From the NCBI RefSeq assembly GCF_030867145.1, contig NC_134440.1, positions 1,178,001-1,242,000 of the forward strand: a DNA stretch of 64,000 nucleotides, read 5' to 3'. The position numbers and the translations under genes are program-made. The DNA comes from Opisthocomus hoazin. Taxonomy: Eukaryota; Chordata; Aves; Opisthocomiformes; Opisthocomidae. This document shows positions 1 to 9,452 of the stretch, one piece after another (the stretch's first letter is position 1; every line of letters starts with the position of its first letter). The notes beneath the pieces were generated by a model that was given only the letters and a program-made list of their open reading frames with translations, was not told the origin of the DNA and did no database searches.

Positions 1-212
1 GGGGTGTCGCTGCACCAGCCACGGGGTGCTGTCAGGTGCCAGAGACCCCCCCATGGGGTGCCGGGAGCCCCCGGGGGTCCTGCAGCCCCTGCCCAACCCC
101 CAGCACAGGGGGGAGCAGAGCCCTGGAGCTCCGGGGTCGCGGCTGCTGGGGCAGGGTTTGGCTCGGGGTCAGCAGCCCCCCCCCAGCACGGAGCCCCCCC
201 CCCGGCACTCAC

Positions 213-366
213 GTCTCCTCGGCGCAGTGCGCGGCGCTCAGCACCCACTGCTCGGCGATGAGGAAGCCCCCGCAGACGTGCCGCCCACCCAGCTGCAGCG
301 AGGCCATGTACGGCCTCCGGTGGGGCTCGGCCTCGCGGCCCCCCAGGATCCGGCCCCGGGGCTGCC
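213..366 (-). CDS. CFD: CFD coding exon 2 (activation site and catalytic His)
   Basis: 154 bases: two bases to complete a Gly codon, 50 codons, and two bases left over. The acceptor reads CTGCGCAG and the donor GTGAGT. It carries RILGG and SAAHC. Positions 1-212 are the start of the following intron; I see no exon in them. Confidence 0.9.
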
Positions 367-634
367 CTGCGCAGGTGGGAGAGGGGCCGGGTCAGCGGGG
401 GGCAGGGGCACCCCGGGGGTCCCCTCCCGGCGCGCCTGGACCCCTGCCCGTGGGCCACCACAGCACCCAGCTGCAGACGGAGGCAGGACTGGGGGGGCTG
501 GGCAGGACCCCCCACCCTGTGCTGGGAACACCCGGGGGTGCGGGGTTGGGGGGGGGGGTGTGCTCACCGTTCACCGCAGCCCCCAGCAGCAGCAGCAGCA
601 GCGGAGCGAGGGTGGGAGCGGGACCGGGGCCCAT
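213..634 (-). CDS. CFD: Complement factor D (adipsin), first two coding exons, partial gene
   Basis: Complement factor D is the secreted serine protease that cleaves factor B bound to C3b in the alternative complement pathway. Exon 1 (634 down to 568) encodes a signal peptide that starts MGPGPAP and has a six-leucine core; it ends in a GT donor. Exon 2 (366 down to 213) joins in frame and encodes [20 protein letters not shown], then a segment ending WVLSAAHC that carries the catalytic histidine. RILGG is the activation cleavage site followed by the new N-terminus, as in trypsin-fold proteases. The match to the mammalian factor D start ([12 protein letters not shown]) is close, from memory. 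The Asp and Ser of the catalytic triad are not in the window because the later exons lie beyond position 1. The gene is divergent from PLPPR3, as in human. Confidence 0.9.
568..634 (-). CDS. CFD: CFD coding exon 1 (signal peptide)
   Basis: Sixty-seven bases: 22 codons plus one base. ATG is at 634-632 and the donor GTGAGC follows position 568. The leucine run is encoded by a CTG repeat, so its length may vary between individuals. Confidence 0.85.
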
Positions 635-671
635 GGCTGTGCTGGAGCTCGGGGTGCCTCTGCCGCGGGCG

Positions 672-860
672 GGGGTCTGCAGGGGTCCGCGGGGGTCTGC
701 GGGGTCTGCAGGGGTCTGCGGGGTCCGCGGGGATCCGCGGGGGTCTGCGAGGTCCGCGGGGGTCTGCGGGGTCCGCAGGGGTCTGCGGGGGTCTGTGAAG
801 TCCGCGGGGGTCCGCGGGGTCCGCAGGGTCTGCGGGGGTCTGCGGGATCTGCGGGGCGGG
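672..860. repeat. G-rich minisatellite in the CFD 5' region
   Basis: Degenerate tandem copies of a unit of about 14-18 bases built from GGGGTCTGC and GGGGTCCGC. The array lies between the TATA-like box and the CFD start codon, so it would be in the 5' UTR or a first intron. On the transcribed minus strand it reads as a C-rich, GACCCC-containing array. Confidence 0.8.
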
Positions 861-885
861 CGCTGCTCGGCCGGGCCGGGGCCGG

Positions 886-894
886 GTTTTATGC
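886..894 (-). promoter_or_regulatory. TATA-like box of CFD
   Basis: The minus strand reads GGCATAAAACCC here, an A/T island in otherwise extreme GC sequence, about 250 bases upstream of the CFD ATG. The position suits a core promoter if the minisatellite is transcribed in the 5' UTR. This is inferred from sequence only. Confidence 0.45.
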
Positions 895-974
895 CGGACT
901 GCGGGGCGGGGGGGTGCGGGGGGGGCAGGAAGGGCAGCGCGGGGGCAGCGGGGGGGTTTCCGCGGCGGGGCCGC

Positions 975-986
975 TGTTTGCAAACA
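975..986. promoter_or_regulatory. Palindromic forkhead / C/EBP-like site upstream of CFD
   Basis: TGTTTGCAAACA is a perfect 12-base palindrome about 85 bases upstream of the TATA-like box. It resembles a double forkhead half-site (TGTTTGC) and partly a C/EBP dyad (TTNNNNAA). CFD is a known adipocyte and liver gene, which makes such a site plausible. Confidence 0.35.
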
Positions 987-1870
987 TTCCGCTCATCGCC
1001 GGGCCGGGAGTTCCCGGCACAGACGGCGTGGGCGGGGGAAGCGGCCCCGGGGGGGTGACCCCGCGCCCGAAGCTGAGCCCGACCCCGGCCCCAGCCCCCC
1101 CGCAGCAGGGACCCCCGCCCGGCTGCCCGGGGAGGGGCGGTGGGAGCTGGGCGCCGGCCCGGTGGGTGCCCGGGGCCGTGGAGCCGAGCATCCCGGACAG
1201 CGGGGGTCCGCAGGGGGAGACCCCCGCCCCGGGGGGAGCTCCTGCCAGGGCAGCCCCCGGCCCCTCTGCCCTGCTCCCCGGTGCCGCGGCGCGGAGCCCC
1301 TCACCCCGCCTGGGGACCCCCGGCAGCGGCCGCGCTCTGTGCCCGCCTGGGGCCGGGGTCCCTCGGTCCCTCCGGGGGCTGCTGGAAGCCGAGGGGACCC
1401 GTCCCCCCCCCCCACAGCCCGGAGCTCGGGGGGGGGCTGGTGCCCCGCGGCCCCGTCCAGCGCAGCCCAGGTGCGGCTGGGGAGCCTGGGGGGGGGGTCA
1501 CGCACCCCCACCCTGCGGGACCCCCAGCTTGGCAGCCCTCGGGTCACCCCGGCCCTGGGGCGGGGGAGCTCGGCGAGGGAGGGGGCTCTGTAAGGCCAGG
1601 GGGTCCCCGCGGTGGGGGCGCGACCCCCACTGCCCCGCAGCACATGGGGGGACGGAACGGGGGAGGAGGGACCCCTTGGGACCCCCCCGGTGCCTGCTGC
1701 GGAGCCCGGGGTGCAGCGGCGCGGGGGGGTCGGTGCTGCCCCTGGCCCCGCCCGGCCCTTTGTCTCGGCCCCGACCCCCCCCAGCCCCCAGCCCCAGCCC
1801 CCCGCAGGGCTCAGCGCCCCGGGACGGGCAGGGGGCGGCGGGGCGGGGCGGGGCGGGGGGCGGCGGGGGG

Positions 1871-1902
1871 GAGGAGGAGGAGGAGGAGGAGGAGGAGGAG
1901 GA
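1871..1902. repeat. (GAG)n trinucleotide repeat
   Basis: About ten GAG copies in a row upstream of the presumed non-coding first exon boundary of PLPPR3. Confidence 0.85.
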
Positions 1903-2033
1903 GGGGGCGGAGGAAGCCGCCGCTCCCCGCGCTCGGCCGAGGCAGGAGCATCCCGGGGAGCCCCGCGGCCGCCGCCCCCGGCCCGGCCCCGCCGCCCCCG
2001 GCCCCGCTTCGCCCCGGGGCGGCCGCAGCAGAG
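1900..2033 (+). other. PLPPR3: Probable non-coding first exon of PLPPR3 (5' boundary unknown)
   Basis: A strong donor (CAGCAGAG followed by GTGAGTGG) lies at 2033/2034 in the CpG island, and the first coding exon has an acceptor at 2641, leaving a 607-base intron. The transcription start cannot be read from the sequence, so the left boundary is only a guess. Confidence 0.4.
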
Positions 2034-2640
2034 GTGAGTGGGGGGCGGGGGGCGGGGGGGGCCGCCGGCTGCACAAAGGCCGCTCCCCCCCCCCCCCCGG
2101 CCCCGACCACCGCCCGCTGCTGCGGCACCGCCGGGAGCGCGCGCCCCTCCTGCCGCGGGGGGAGCCCCTCGCTGTCCCCCCCTACCCCCCGTTAATGCCT
2201 CCCCATTATTCACCCCCCCGTTCTGCCCCCGCCCCCCGTTATTGCCCCCGCTCCCTGTTGCCCCCCCGTTGTTCCATCCCCGCTATCCCCCCCCACCCTT
2301 TTTTGCGGCCAGGGCTCGGTGGCAGTTTCGGGGGGCTGGGACCGGGGGGTGCCCGGGGACCCCCATCCTCGGCTGGGCTCTGCAGGCGGCACACCCCCCT
2401 CCCCACGCCCTCCGCAGCAGCCTCGTCGTCTGTCGCGGGAGTGGCCGCCTGTCGCGACAGCCGAGCCTCCACCCCACCTGTTGTCAGAGACCCCTGCTCG
2501 GCCGGACCCCCCCGGGGTGCTGGGGGTCCCATGGGGGGGGCGGGGGCACCCCCCGGTACCGGCATCTTCCCCGCGGTGAGGGGCGGGGGGGCAGCGGGGC
2601 GAGCGCGGGGGCTGGGGGTGACCCTGCGGCCCCCCGGCAG

Positions 2641-2732
2641 GGCGGGACCCCAGGACCATGCTCCCCCCCAAGGAGAAGGCGCGGGCCCCCAAGGACAGCA
2701 TGACGCTGCTGCCCTGCTTCTACTTCGTGGAG
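2641..2732 (+). CDS. PLPPR3: PLPPR3 first coding exon
   Basis: The acceptor CCCCCGGCAG ends at 2640. Sixteen to seventeen untranslated bases follow, then ATG at 2658 in the context GGACCATGC. It encodes [20 protein letters not shown] and ends FYFVE before the donor GTGGGT. The coding part is 2658-2732. Confidence 0.85.
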
Positions 2733-5700
2733 GTGGGTGTGGGCTGCGGGGGGGGGTGTGGAACGGGGGGCTCCTTCCCAGGGTCCTGCCCCGGCGTGGA
2801 GGGGCCGGGGGCTTTGCCCCGGCCGGCGTGGGTGCGTGACGCTGGCGTAGCGGGCGGGGCGGTGGTCGCGACGCTCTCGCCCCCGCAGCTGCCCATCGTG
2901 GCCTCCTCCGTCGTGACGCTCTACTTCCTGGAGCTGACCGACCTCTTCAAGCCGGCCAAGGTGGGCTTCCAGTGCCACGACCGGGCGCTCTCCATGCCCT
3001 ACGTGGAGACCAACGAGGAGCTGATCCCGCTGCTGATGCTGCTCAGCCTGGCCTTCGCCGCGCCCGCCGCCTCGGTGCGTCCCGGGGCTCGTCCCGCCGC
3101 GGGGCGTCGGGATGGAGCCAGCCCGGCCGCAGGGCCGGGGCGCGGGGTCCCGGTGGCGGTGGCACCGCAGGACGGGTGCGGGGAGCCCCGGCAGAGCGGC
3201 ACCGCCGACAGCCCGGACCCCCAGCCCCCCGGGGTGACCCCCCCTGAGCTTCGGTTGCTCCCCAGATCATGGTGGGGGAGGGCATCGTGTACTGCCTGCA
3301 GTCCAGGCTGAAGGGGCGCGGCGCCGGGGCCGAGGGCAGCATCAACGCCGGCGGCTGCAACTTCAACTCCTTCCTGCGCCGCACCGTCAGGTTTGTGGGT
3401 ACGTTGTGCCGCAGCCGGCGCTGAGCCCTGCCCGCCGCAGGGGCTGGCCCCAGGGGCCTGGGGCTGGCGGGGACGCAGAACGCGGACCCCCACCCGGAGC
3501 CCAGGCCCCGCGCTGGACCCCGTCGCAGCGCCTGCGGGTGCCCCGGGCCTGGGTGCGGTGTGCGGGGCGGGGGGTGACCGGCCGTCCCGCTCCCGCCGTC
3601 CCCAGGTGTCCACGTGTTCGGGCTCTGTGCCACGGCCCTGGTGACGGACGTCATCCAGCTGGCCACCGGCTACCACGCGCCCTTCTTCCTGACCGTCTGC
3701 AAGCCCAACTACACGCTGCTGGGCACCCCCTGCGACGCCAACCCCTACATCACCCAGGACATCTGCTCGGGCACGGACAAGCACGCCATCCTCTCCGCCA
3801 GGTGCGTGCCGGGGGGAGCCCCGCGCCACGGTGCCAACCCTCCCGCCCCGTCCCGACCGTGCCCCCCGTCTCCCCCGCAGGAAGACTTTCCCGTCCCAGC
3901 ACGCGACGCTCTCAGCTTTCGCTGCCGTCTACGTGTCGGTGAGTTCCCGGCGCTGCCCGGCTCCTGGCCCCGCGTCTGCCGGCCCAAGGGCAGAGCGAGC
4001 GCCGTGCCCCCGGCCCGCAGCCCCTCTCCTGCCGGCACACGCAAGCTCTGCCCGACACGCGTGTGGCTGTGCTGGGGCGCGGGTGCCCGCACACCCGGAC
4101 ACGCTTGGCACTCGCAGGTCCGCGTGCACCCAAGAGCTCGCTGCGTGGTGGGGGGCCGGGGAGGGGGAGGATGTGGTGCCGTGATGGCAGCGGGTGCCGG
4201 TGCCGCAAGCCGCAGCTCACAGCCCGTTCCTGCCCCGCCATCCGCCGCCAGATGTATTTCAATTCCATCATCTCGGACAGCACCAAACTCCTCAAGCCCA
4301 TCCTGGTCTTCGCCTTTGCCATCGCCGCCGGCATCTGCGGCCTGACCCAGATCACGCAGTACCGCAGCCACCCCGCCGACGTCTACGTGGGCTTCCTGAT
4401 CGGCTCCGGCATCGCTGCCTACCTGGTGCGTGCTGGCCGCTGCCCCCGGGGCGGCTGCGGGGGCTCGGAGGGAGGGGGGCTCGGCACGGCCGTGGTCCCG
4501 GGGCTGGGCTGACCCTGCGCTCCCCTCCCGCAGGCTTACCACGCCGTCGGCAACTTCCGTGCCCCGGCGGAGAGGGTCCCCGCGCCGGCGCCGGCCAAGG
4601 ACGCGCTGCGGGCGCTGACACAGCGGGGCCACGACTCCGTCTACCACCAGAACAAGTCGGTGAGCACCGACGAGCTGAACCCGCAGACGCGGCTGGAGGA
4701 GGCGGCGCGGCCGGTGCCGCGGGAGAAGAACTCCCTGGGCAGCCTGAAGCGGGCCAGCGTGGACGTGGACCTGCTGGCCCCCCGCAGCCCCATGGGCAAG
4801 GAGAACATGGTGACCTTCAGCAACACCCTGCCCCGCGTCAGCACCCCGTCCATGGACGACCCGGCGCGGCGCCACATGACCATCCACGTCCCCGTCGACG
4901 CCTCCCGCTCCAAGCAGCTCATCACCGAGTGGAAGCAGAAGTCGCTGGAGGGCCGGAGCATGACGCTGGCGGAGGAGGCGGCGCATGGCCGGGGCGCGGG
5001 GGACGCCGGCGAGGACGTCCCCCCCTCCCTCTACCCCACGGTGCAGGCGCGCTCGGCCGAGCGGGCGGCCATGGGGCCCCGCGTGCTGATCCAGCCCCGG
5101 CCGGGCGCCTCGCAGCTGGTGCACATCCCTGAGGAGAGCCAGGCGGGCGCCGGCGCGGCGGCCGGCGGCGGGGCGGCCGTGCGGGCCAAGTGGGTGATGG
5201 TGGCGGAGAAGGGGGCTGCGCAGCGGGTGGCCAACCCCCCGCGCCTGATGCAGGTCATCGCCATGTCCAAGCAGCAGAGCATCGTCTCCGTCACCCCCAA
5301 GCACTCGGAGACGTCGTCCTCCTCCACCAGCTCCGACTCCTCGCAGTACCGCTCGCCCTCCGAGCGCGACAGCTCCAGCATCATCACCATCGACGCCCAC
5401 GCCCCCCACCACCCCGTCGTCCACCTCTCCGCCGGCAACGGGCCCTGGGAGTGGAAGTCGGGGCCAAAGGGGCCGGAGGGGCCGGACGCCTACGAGCTGG
5501 GTGAGATGGGGAAGGATTTCCGCGGCTTCCGCCCCGCCAAGAGCGCCGGCATCTCCCCCGGCTCCTCCGTCAGCGACATGGAGCAGGACGAGCCGCGCTA
5601 CGGCAGCCTGGCCGCTATCCCGGGGGCGGCGGGGGGCGGCGGGGAGCGGGGGGACCCCCCCGCCGAGGGGCTGCTGGCCACGGCCAGCCGGGAGTCCACG

Positions 5701-5796
5701 CTGCGGAGGAAGCCGGCCGAGAGGGACGGGCAGGCAGACAGCGAGGTGGACCACTACTACAAGAAGATGCAAGCCAGCCGGAGGTTTAAGGACTGA
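2658..5796 (+). CDS. PLPPR3: Phospholipid phosphatase-related protein 3 (PRG-2 / LPPR3), complete coding region
   Basis: A multi-pass neuronal membrane protein of the phospholipid phosphatase-related family, linked to axon growth. Coding exons are 2658-2732, 2889-3074, 3266-3398, 3606-3801, 3881-3938, 4252-4425 and 4534-5796. All junctions are GT-AG and in frame, giving 694 aa. Signature segments are [59 protein letters not shown] and [20 protein letters not shown], which form the six-helix core up to about residue 274. The last exon encodes a 420-residue cytoplasmic tail. The lipid phosphatase motifs are degenerate: C1 has HA in place of RP, C2 is PSQH rather than PSGH, and C3 is [12 protein letters not shown], with the usual SR and catalytic His replaced. 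An enzymatically inactive protein is therefore expected. The long poly-Glu tract I recall from mammalian orthologues is absent. Confidence 0.96.
4534..5796 (+). CDS. PLPPR3: PLPPR3 last coding exon (cytoplasmic tail)
   Basis: A single 1,263-base exon encoding residues 275-694. It contains the family blocks [20 protein letters not shown] (residues about 346-365), [51 protein letters not shown], a serine-rich [20 protein letters not shown] block and the end RRFKD. The tail is strongly biased to Pro, Ser, Ala and Gly and is probably disordered. Confidence 0.95.
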   Translation, partial: AYHAVGNFRAPAERVPAPAPAKDALRALTQRGHDSVYHQNKSVSTDELNPQTRLEEAARPVPREKNSLGSLKRASVDVDLLAPRSPMGKENMVTFSNTLPRVSTPSMDDPARRHMTIHVPVDASRSKQLITEWKQKSLEGRSMTLAEEAAHGRGAGDAGEDVPPSLYPTVQARSAERAAMGPRVLIQPRPGASQLVHIPEESQAGAGAAAGGGAAVRAKWVMVAEKGAAQRVANPPRLMQVIAMSKQQSIVSVTPKHSETSSSSTSSDSSQYRSPSERDSSSIITIDAHAPHHPVVHLSAGNGPWEWKSGPKGPEGPDAYELGEMGKDFRGFRPAKSAGISPGSSVSDMEQDEPRYGSLAAIPGAAGGGGERGDPPAEGLLATASRESTLRRKPAERDGQADSEVDHYYKKMQASRRFKD

Positions 5797-6650
5797 GCCC
5801 CCGTCGCCTTCCCCGCGCCCGGACCCCCCGCTCCCCTGCCGCGGCGCGGGGGGCTCCGTGAGGCCGGGGTCCCTCTCTGCCGGGGCGTCAGGACGGGGCC
5901 GTCTTCGGCATCGGGGCAACCGAGCGGTGCGAGGACGCGGCAGAGCATGGTCACGCCGGACCCCGAGCCCATCGCGATGCGTGTGGGGACCGCCCGACGC
6001 GGGGTCCTGCAGCCCCCCTGGCAGCTGGGGGGCTCGGGGGGCTCTGTCCCTCCCGGGCGCAGGGCTGGGTGGCCCCAAGCGCTTTTGACTTTCTTTTTCT
6101 CTCTAACACAGGTGCTGACATTTCTGAGGGGTAAATTTATTCCGGCTGTAGAAGTGTACGTTGGGGGGGGGGGGGGGGGAAATGGTGCTGAAGGGCTTCG
6201 GGGGGCTGGATCGAGGGGTCCTGGGAGGGAGGGGGGCTGCTGTGGGGCAGCGGGTCCTGGTTTGCGTGGGGATTTGTGGGTGCTGGGGGTCCTGCGAGCA
6301 CAGTGTGGGAGGGATTGTCGCAGGCTGTCGGGTCCGTGCTGGGGAAGACGTGGGGGGACGGTGCTGGGGGGGGGGGATGTTTGCCCAGGGGCTCTGGGCA
6401 GGTGGAGACTGTAAATACTGCACGGGCTGGAGCAGAGGGTGGGTGTTGGGGCGGGGGGTCCGGGTGCTGCTGGGGCTGGCACAGGGAGGGGGGAGCTGGG
6501 GCTGAGCCCCATCCCCAGGAGCAGCAGCTCTGGGCTGGGGACCGAGGACTGGGGGGGCTGGGGAGGGGCTCCAGGCTGTGACTCTGTCGGGGGGGCAATG
6601 GCTGGAGCTGCTGTGGGCTGAAAAGCAAATAAAGACGTGGATGTAGAGAT
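5797..6650 (+). other. PLPPR3: PLPPR3 3' UTR
   Basis: This runs from the TGA at 5794-5796 to the poly(A) signal AATAAA at 6628-6633. It contains a run of 17-18 G (about 6163-6179) and many shorter G-runs. A second weaker signal, ATTAAA near 6925, could extend the transcript. Confidence 0.7.
6628..6633 (+). terminator. PLPPR3 polyadenylation signal AATAAA
   Basis: Canonical hexamer in GCAAATAAAGACG, followed within 40 bases by T- and G-rich sequence, and about 830 bases after the stop codon. Confidence 0.7.
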
Positions 6651-7203
6651 GTGGGCTCCTTCGCTGGGGGGGGTGGGGGTGCTGTCCTGCGGCTGCTGGG
6701 GGGTTGGGAACGGGGCCGTGCTCGGGGGGCATCGGGAGAGCCCTGGTGCTGCCGGGGGCTGGGGTTGGTGTGAGCGGGGGTCCCTGCCCGAGCACCTCAG
6801 CTCGCGCCGTGGCCAAGCAGCCCAACGCACCGTGTGACCCCCCCCTTCCCGGGGAGAGGTGGGCGGCCAGGGCCCCCACCCCCCCGACGTGGGCTCAGGC
6901 TCCTTCTCCCCCTCCACGGGCCCAATTAAAGCCCTTCCAGGCTCCCAGCGCGTTCATCGTCAGCCGAGCGCAAGCAATTCCGTTACCGCAGGACAATGCG
7001 CGCCCCCCCCTCGGCTGCCCCCGGGACGAGGAGGGGGCTGCGGGCCGCGCCGGGGGCTCCGTCGCACCCTGCGGAGGGTGGGGGGGGGGCCGTGAGAACC
7101 CTCCTGGAGACCCCCGGGGATGGAGGGGCCCAGCGCCCCGAGACCCCCCCCTCGCCGTCCTCCGCCATGGGAGGAAGATGCCAGCGCTGCGGTTTCCCGT
7201 CGC

Positions 7204-7217
7204 GTTGCTGCGGCAAC
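7204..7217. promoter_or_regulatory. RFX X-box-like motif 1
   Basis: GTTGCTGCGGCAAC is an inverted repeat close to the RFX consensus GTTGCCATGGCAAC. Confidence 0.4.
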
Positions 7218-7425
7218 GGGGGACCCGGCACCCGCGCTGGGCTCCCGCGTGTCACCGCGGGCAGCGGCGCGGCCATGGCGGCCAGCGGGCCCCGGCGGGA
7301 GGGTGCCAACCCCGGGCAGCGGCCGGCAGCAAAGGCCGCAGCGGTGGTGCGGACCCTCGGCGGTGTCATTCAGTTCCCCCCCCACCCCGTGCCGCTGCCT
7401 CCCCCAGACCCCAGACGGCTCGCAG

Positions 7426-7770
7426 GGGGGTCCGACGGGGGCGGGGGCAGCGGGACTGGCAGCCCCGCATCGCCCGGTGCAGGGGGGTCCCGGCGGGGGC
7501 GGGGGCAGCGGGACCGGCAGCCCCGCATCGCCCGGTGCAGGGGGGTCCGGCGGGGGCGGGGGCAGCGGGACCGGCAGCCCCGCATCGCCCGGTGCAGGGG
7601 CGTCCGGCGGGGGCGGGGGCAGCGGGACAGGCAGCCCCGCATCGCCCGGTGCAGGGGGGTCCGGCGGGGGCGGGGGCAGCGGGACTGGCAGCCCCGCATC
7701 GCCCGGTGCAGGGGGGTCCGGCGGGGGCGGGGGCAGCGGGACTGGCAGCCCCGCATCGCCCGGTGCCCGC
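7426..7770. repeat. 57-bp minisatellite, six copies
   Basis: Six near-identical units share AGCGGGAC(T/C)GGCAGCCCC GCATCGCCCGGTGC and begin about every 57 bases (one interval is 58). The unit is a multiple of three, so several frames stay open and give 19-residue peptide repeats such as GGGGSGTGSPASPGAGGSG. The copies differ by only a few substitutions, indicating recent expansion or homogenisation. Confidence 0.92.
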
Positions 7771-8136
7771 ATTGCCCCGAAGCCGCCCCGGGTGACGGCA
7801 GCCCCAGAGCACTCGGGGATTAGCGGGTGGATCGCTGGTGGCAGCTTGAGGGGTGGGGGGCTGCGGGGGGGCCCCGGGGGGCTGCGCCTGCGCGGGTCGC
7901 GGGTTGGTTGGTGAGCGGGGGTCCAACGCCGCAGGAGGGCCGCGGGCTGGGGTCGCTGCCGCCGGCCTCGGCGGGTGACGCGGGCTGCGGGCAACGGGGA
8001 TGGCCGGGGCAGACACCCCGCTCCGGCAGCCCTCGGGGGGACACGGGGGGCTCAGACCCCCAGCCCCGCCATGCTCATGGCTCATTGCGGTGAGCGATGG
8101 CGTCACACGCTGCCGCGCGCTGCCTCTGACCCAGTG

Positions 8137-8150
8137 GTTTCCATAGCAAC
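8137..8150. promoter_or_regulatory. RFX X-box-like motif 2
   Basis: GTTTCCATAGCAAC differs from the palindromic X-box at only a few positions and keeps the GYAAC half-site. Confidence 0.45.
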
Positions 8151-8961
8151 TGCCAGCCCCGCACCGCTCCCGTAGCCCCCCCGGGCAGCCCCCCCCCCCC
8201 CCCCCGCTGCCGCATCGCCTGGGGACCCGCGGGCCCGGGAGGCAGCGGGAGCATCCTCATCCTCATCCCCATCCTCCTCCTCCCCCGGACCCCACCTGGA
8301 GCCCAGGCAGGAGGGAGCAGGGAGAGGGTCCCATGGGGGCTGCCAGACCCCGCCATGGGCACGGCGTGGGCACGGCTGGGTGCTGCAGTGGGGGGTCCGT
8401 GTGAGCACCCCAGCCCCGCGGCGTCGAGTGGGACCGATGCTGCCCAAGCCCCCCGGGAGGCAGACGCCATGCTGCCCGAGCCCCCCAGGGAGGTGGACGC
8501 CATGCTGCCTGAGCCCCGCGCCCCGGCTTCGGCCAGGCCCCTGCCTCGGGACAGCGGTGACCCAACCTTCCCCAGCTGGGCCAGCGCCTGCCAGGACCCC
8601 CGTCCCGTCCCCGTGACCCCCGGAGTGAGCGGGAGCAGGGCCCGGCTCGTGATGATGGGCTCAGCTCTGCCTCCAGCCTTGCCCCCACTCACCCCCTCCC
8701 CACCCTGACCTTCATTTACCCCCAGGCAGGGGCACCTGCTCTGGGACCCCCCTCCGGCTGCAGGTAGAGAGGGGGTGAGCGGAGGAGACCCCCACCCCAT
8801 CAACCAAACTCCGGTTTGCGCCAGCCGGGGTTGGGATTCAGGATTGGGAGCGGGAGAGACCCCTTCTGCGCAGCTGCCGAGGGGGCCCAGCTCCCTGGTG
8901 TCCCCCGCCCCACGGGGGGCCTGCCACGGGTGGGACCCCCCTCCCGCCAGCAGCTGCTGCC

Positions 8962-8975
8962 ATCGCCATGGCAAC
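8962..8975. promoter_or_regulatory. RFX X-box-like motif 3
   Basis: ATCGCCATGGCAAC has a full right half-site (GGCAAC) and a weaker left half. Confidence 0.4.
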
Positions 8976-9024
8976 CCAGCCCGCAATCCATATTTGCTCT
9001 GCCTGGAGCTAGAGCTGGGAGGCC

Positions 9025-9057
9025 GTAATTACTGCACCAGGCAGCTAATTAGTAATT
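9025..9057. promoter_or_regulatory. Clustered homeodomain motifs (GTAATTAC, CTAATTAGTAATT)
   Basis: Two palindromic TAATTA sites and an extra TAATT lie within 33 bases, in an A/T-rich patch inside GC-rich DNA and about 50 bases from RFX-like motif 3. They may form part of an enhancer. Confidence 0.4.
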
Positions 9058-9452
9058 CCTGACTCGCCCAAGAGAGCCGGGGGGGGGGGGGGTCAGGGCT
9101 GTCACCTGGCAGCGCAGGGACAGTGCCACACGCAGAAGCCCTCGCCCGTCCTGGCGTGGGACCCCCCAGGCCCAGGCCGGGGGATGCTGGGGGGAACACG
9201 CGAGCCCCAGCAGAGCCCGCAGCAGCCCCGCAGCACCCGTTGCGGGGGCAGCGAGGCGGGGAGCAGCAGTGCTCCCCCCAGCACCCAGCCAGGCAGGACA
9301 GGGAGCTCCCTCAGCAGCCCCCGCAGTGACCAGGGGACAGCAGAGCCACAGAACCAACGGCCCTGCACGGTTACTGCTCCTGTCCCTGAAAACAGGGTGC
9401 CTGCCCCTGTGCACCAGCATTCCCAGTTCGCAGCTGCAGGCCCAGTGCTGGG

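Larger units (their letters stand above)
1030..2110. promoter_or_regulatory. CpG island covering the CFD/PLPPR3 divergent region
   Basis: More than 1 kb of very GC-rich, CpG-dense DNA with many runs of G or C and GC-box-like GGGGCGGGG motifs near 1840-1865. It sits between the two divergent genes and includes the probable PLPPR3 first exon. A (GAG)n triplet repeat lies near 1871-1902. The long open frames here are a by-product of the rarity of A/T-rich stop codons. Confidence 0.6.
6651..9452. other. Intergenic GC-rich region between PLPPR3 and the CR1 element
   Basis: No gene can be supported. Contents: the 57-bp minisatellite (7426-7770), RFX-like motifs at 7204, 8137 and 8962, a homeodomain motif group at 9025-9057, and poly-C and poly-G runs near 8188 and 9080. 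Long overlapping open frames on both strands here are proline/glycine-rich translations of GC-rich repeats and show no recognisable domain. Confidence 0.6.

Noticed and set aside
993-2213. Minus-strand 406-codon frame with long proline runs
   Set aside because: It is the antisense reading of the GAG repeat and G-runs in a CpG island; no splice or family support.
26-2839. A 937-codon open frame on the plus strand across the CFD/PLPPR3 region
   Set aside because: It is made of Gly, Pro, Arg and Ala repeats from GC-rich DNA, crosses the minisatellite, the antisense strand of CFD exons and a splice acceptor, and resembles no protein.
3745-6078. Minus-strand 777-codon frame opposite PLPPR3
   Set aside because: It is the shadow of the PLPPR3 coding exons in high-GC codon use, and it crosses PLPPR3 introns.
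7426-7770. Regularly spaced repeat that might look like a CRISPR array
   Set aside because: The units are contiguous without unique spacers and the genome is vertebrate; it is a minisatellite.
6996-7994. Repeat-protein frames over the 57-bp minisatellite on both strands
   Set aside because: Frames stay open because the repeat length is divisible by three; no start context, splice sites or family match.
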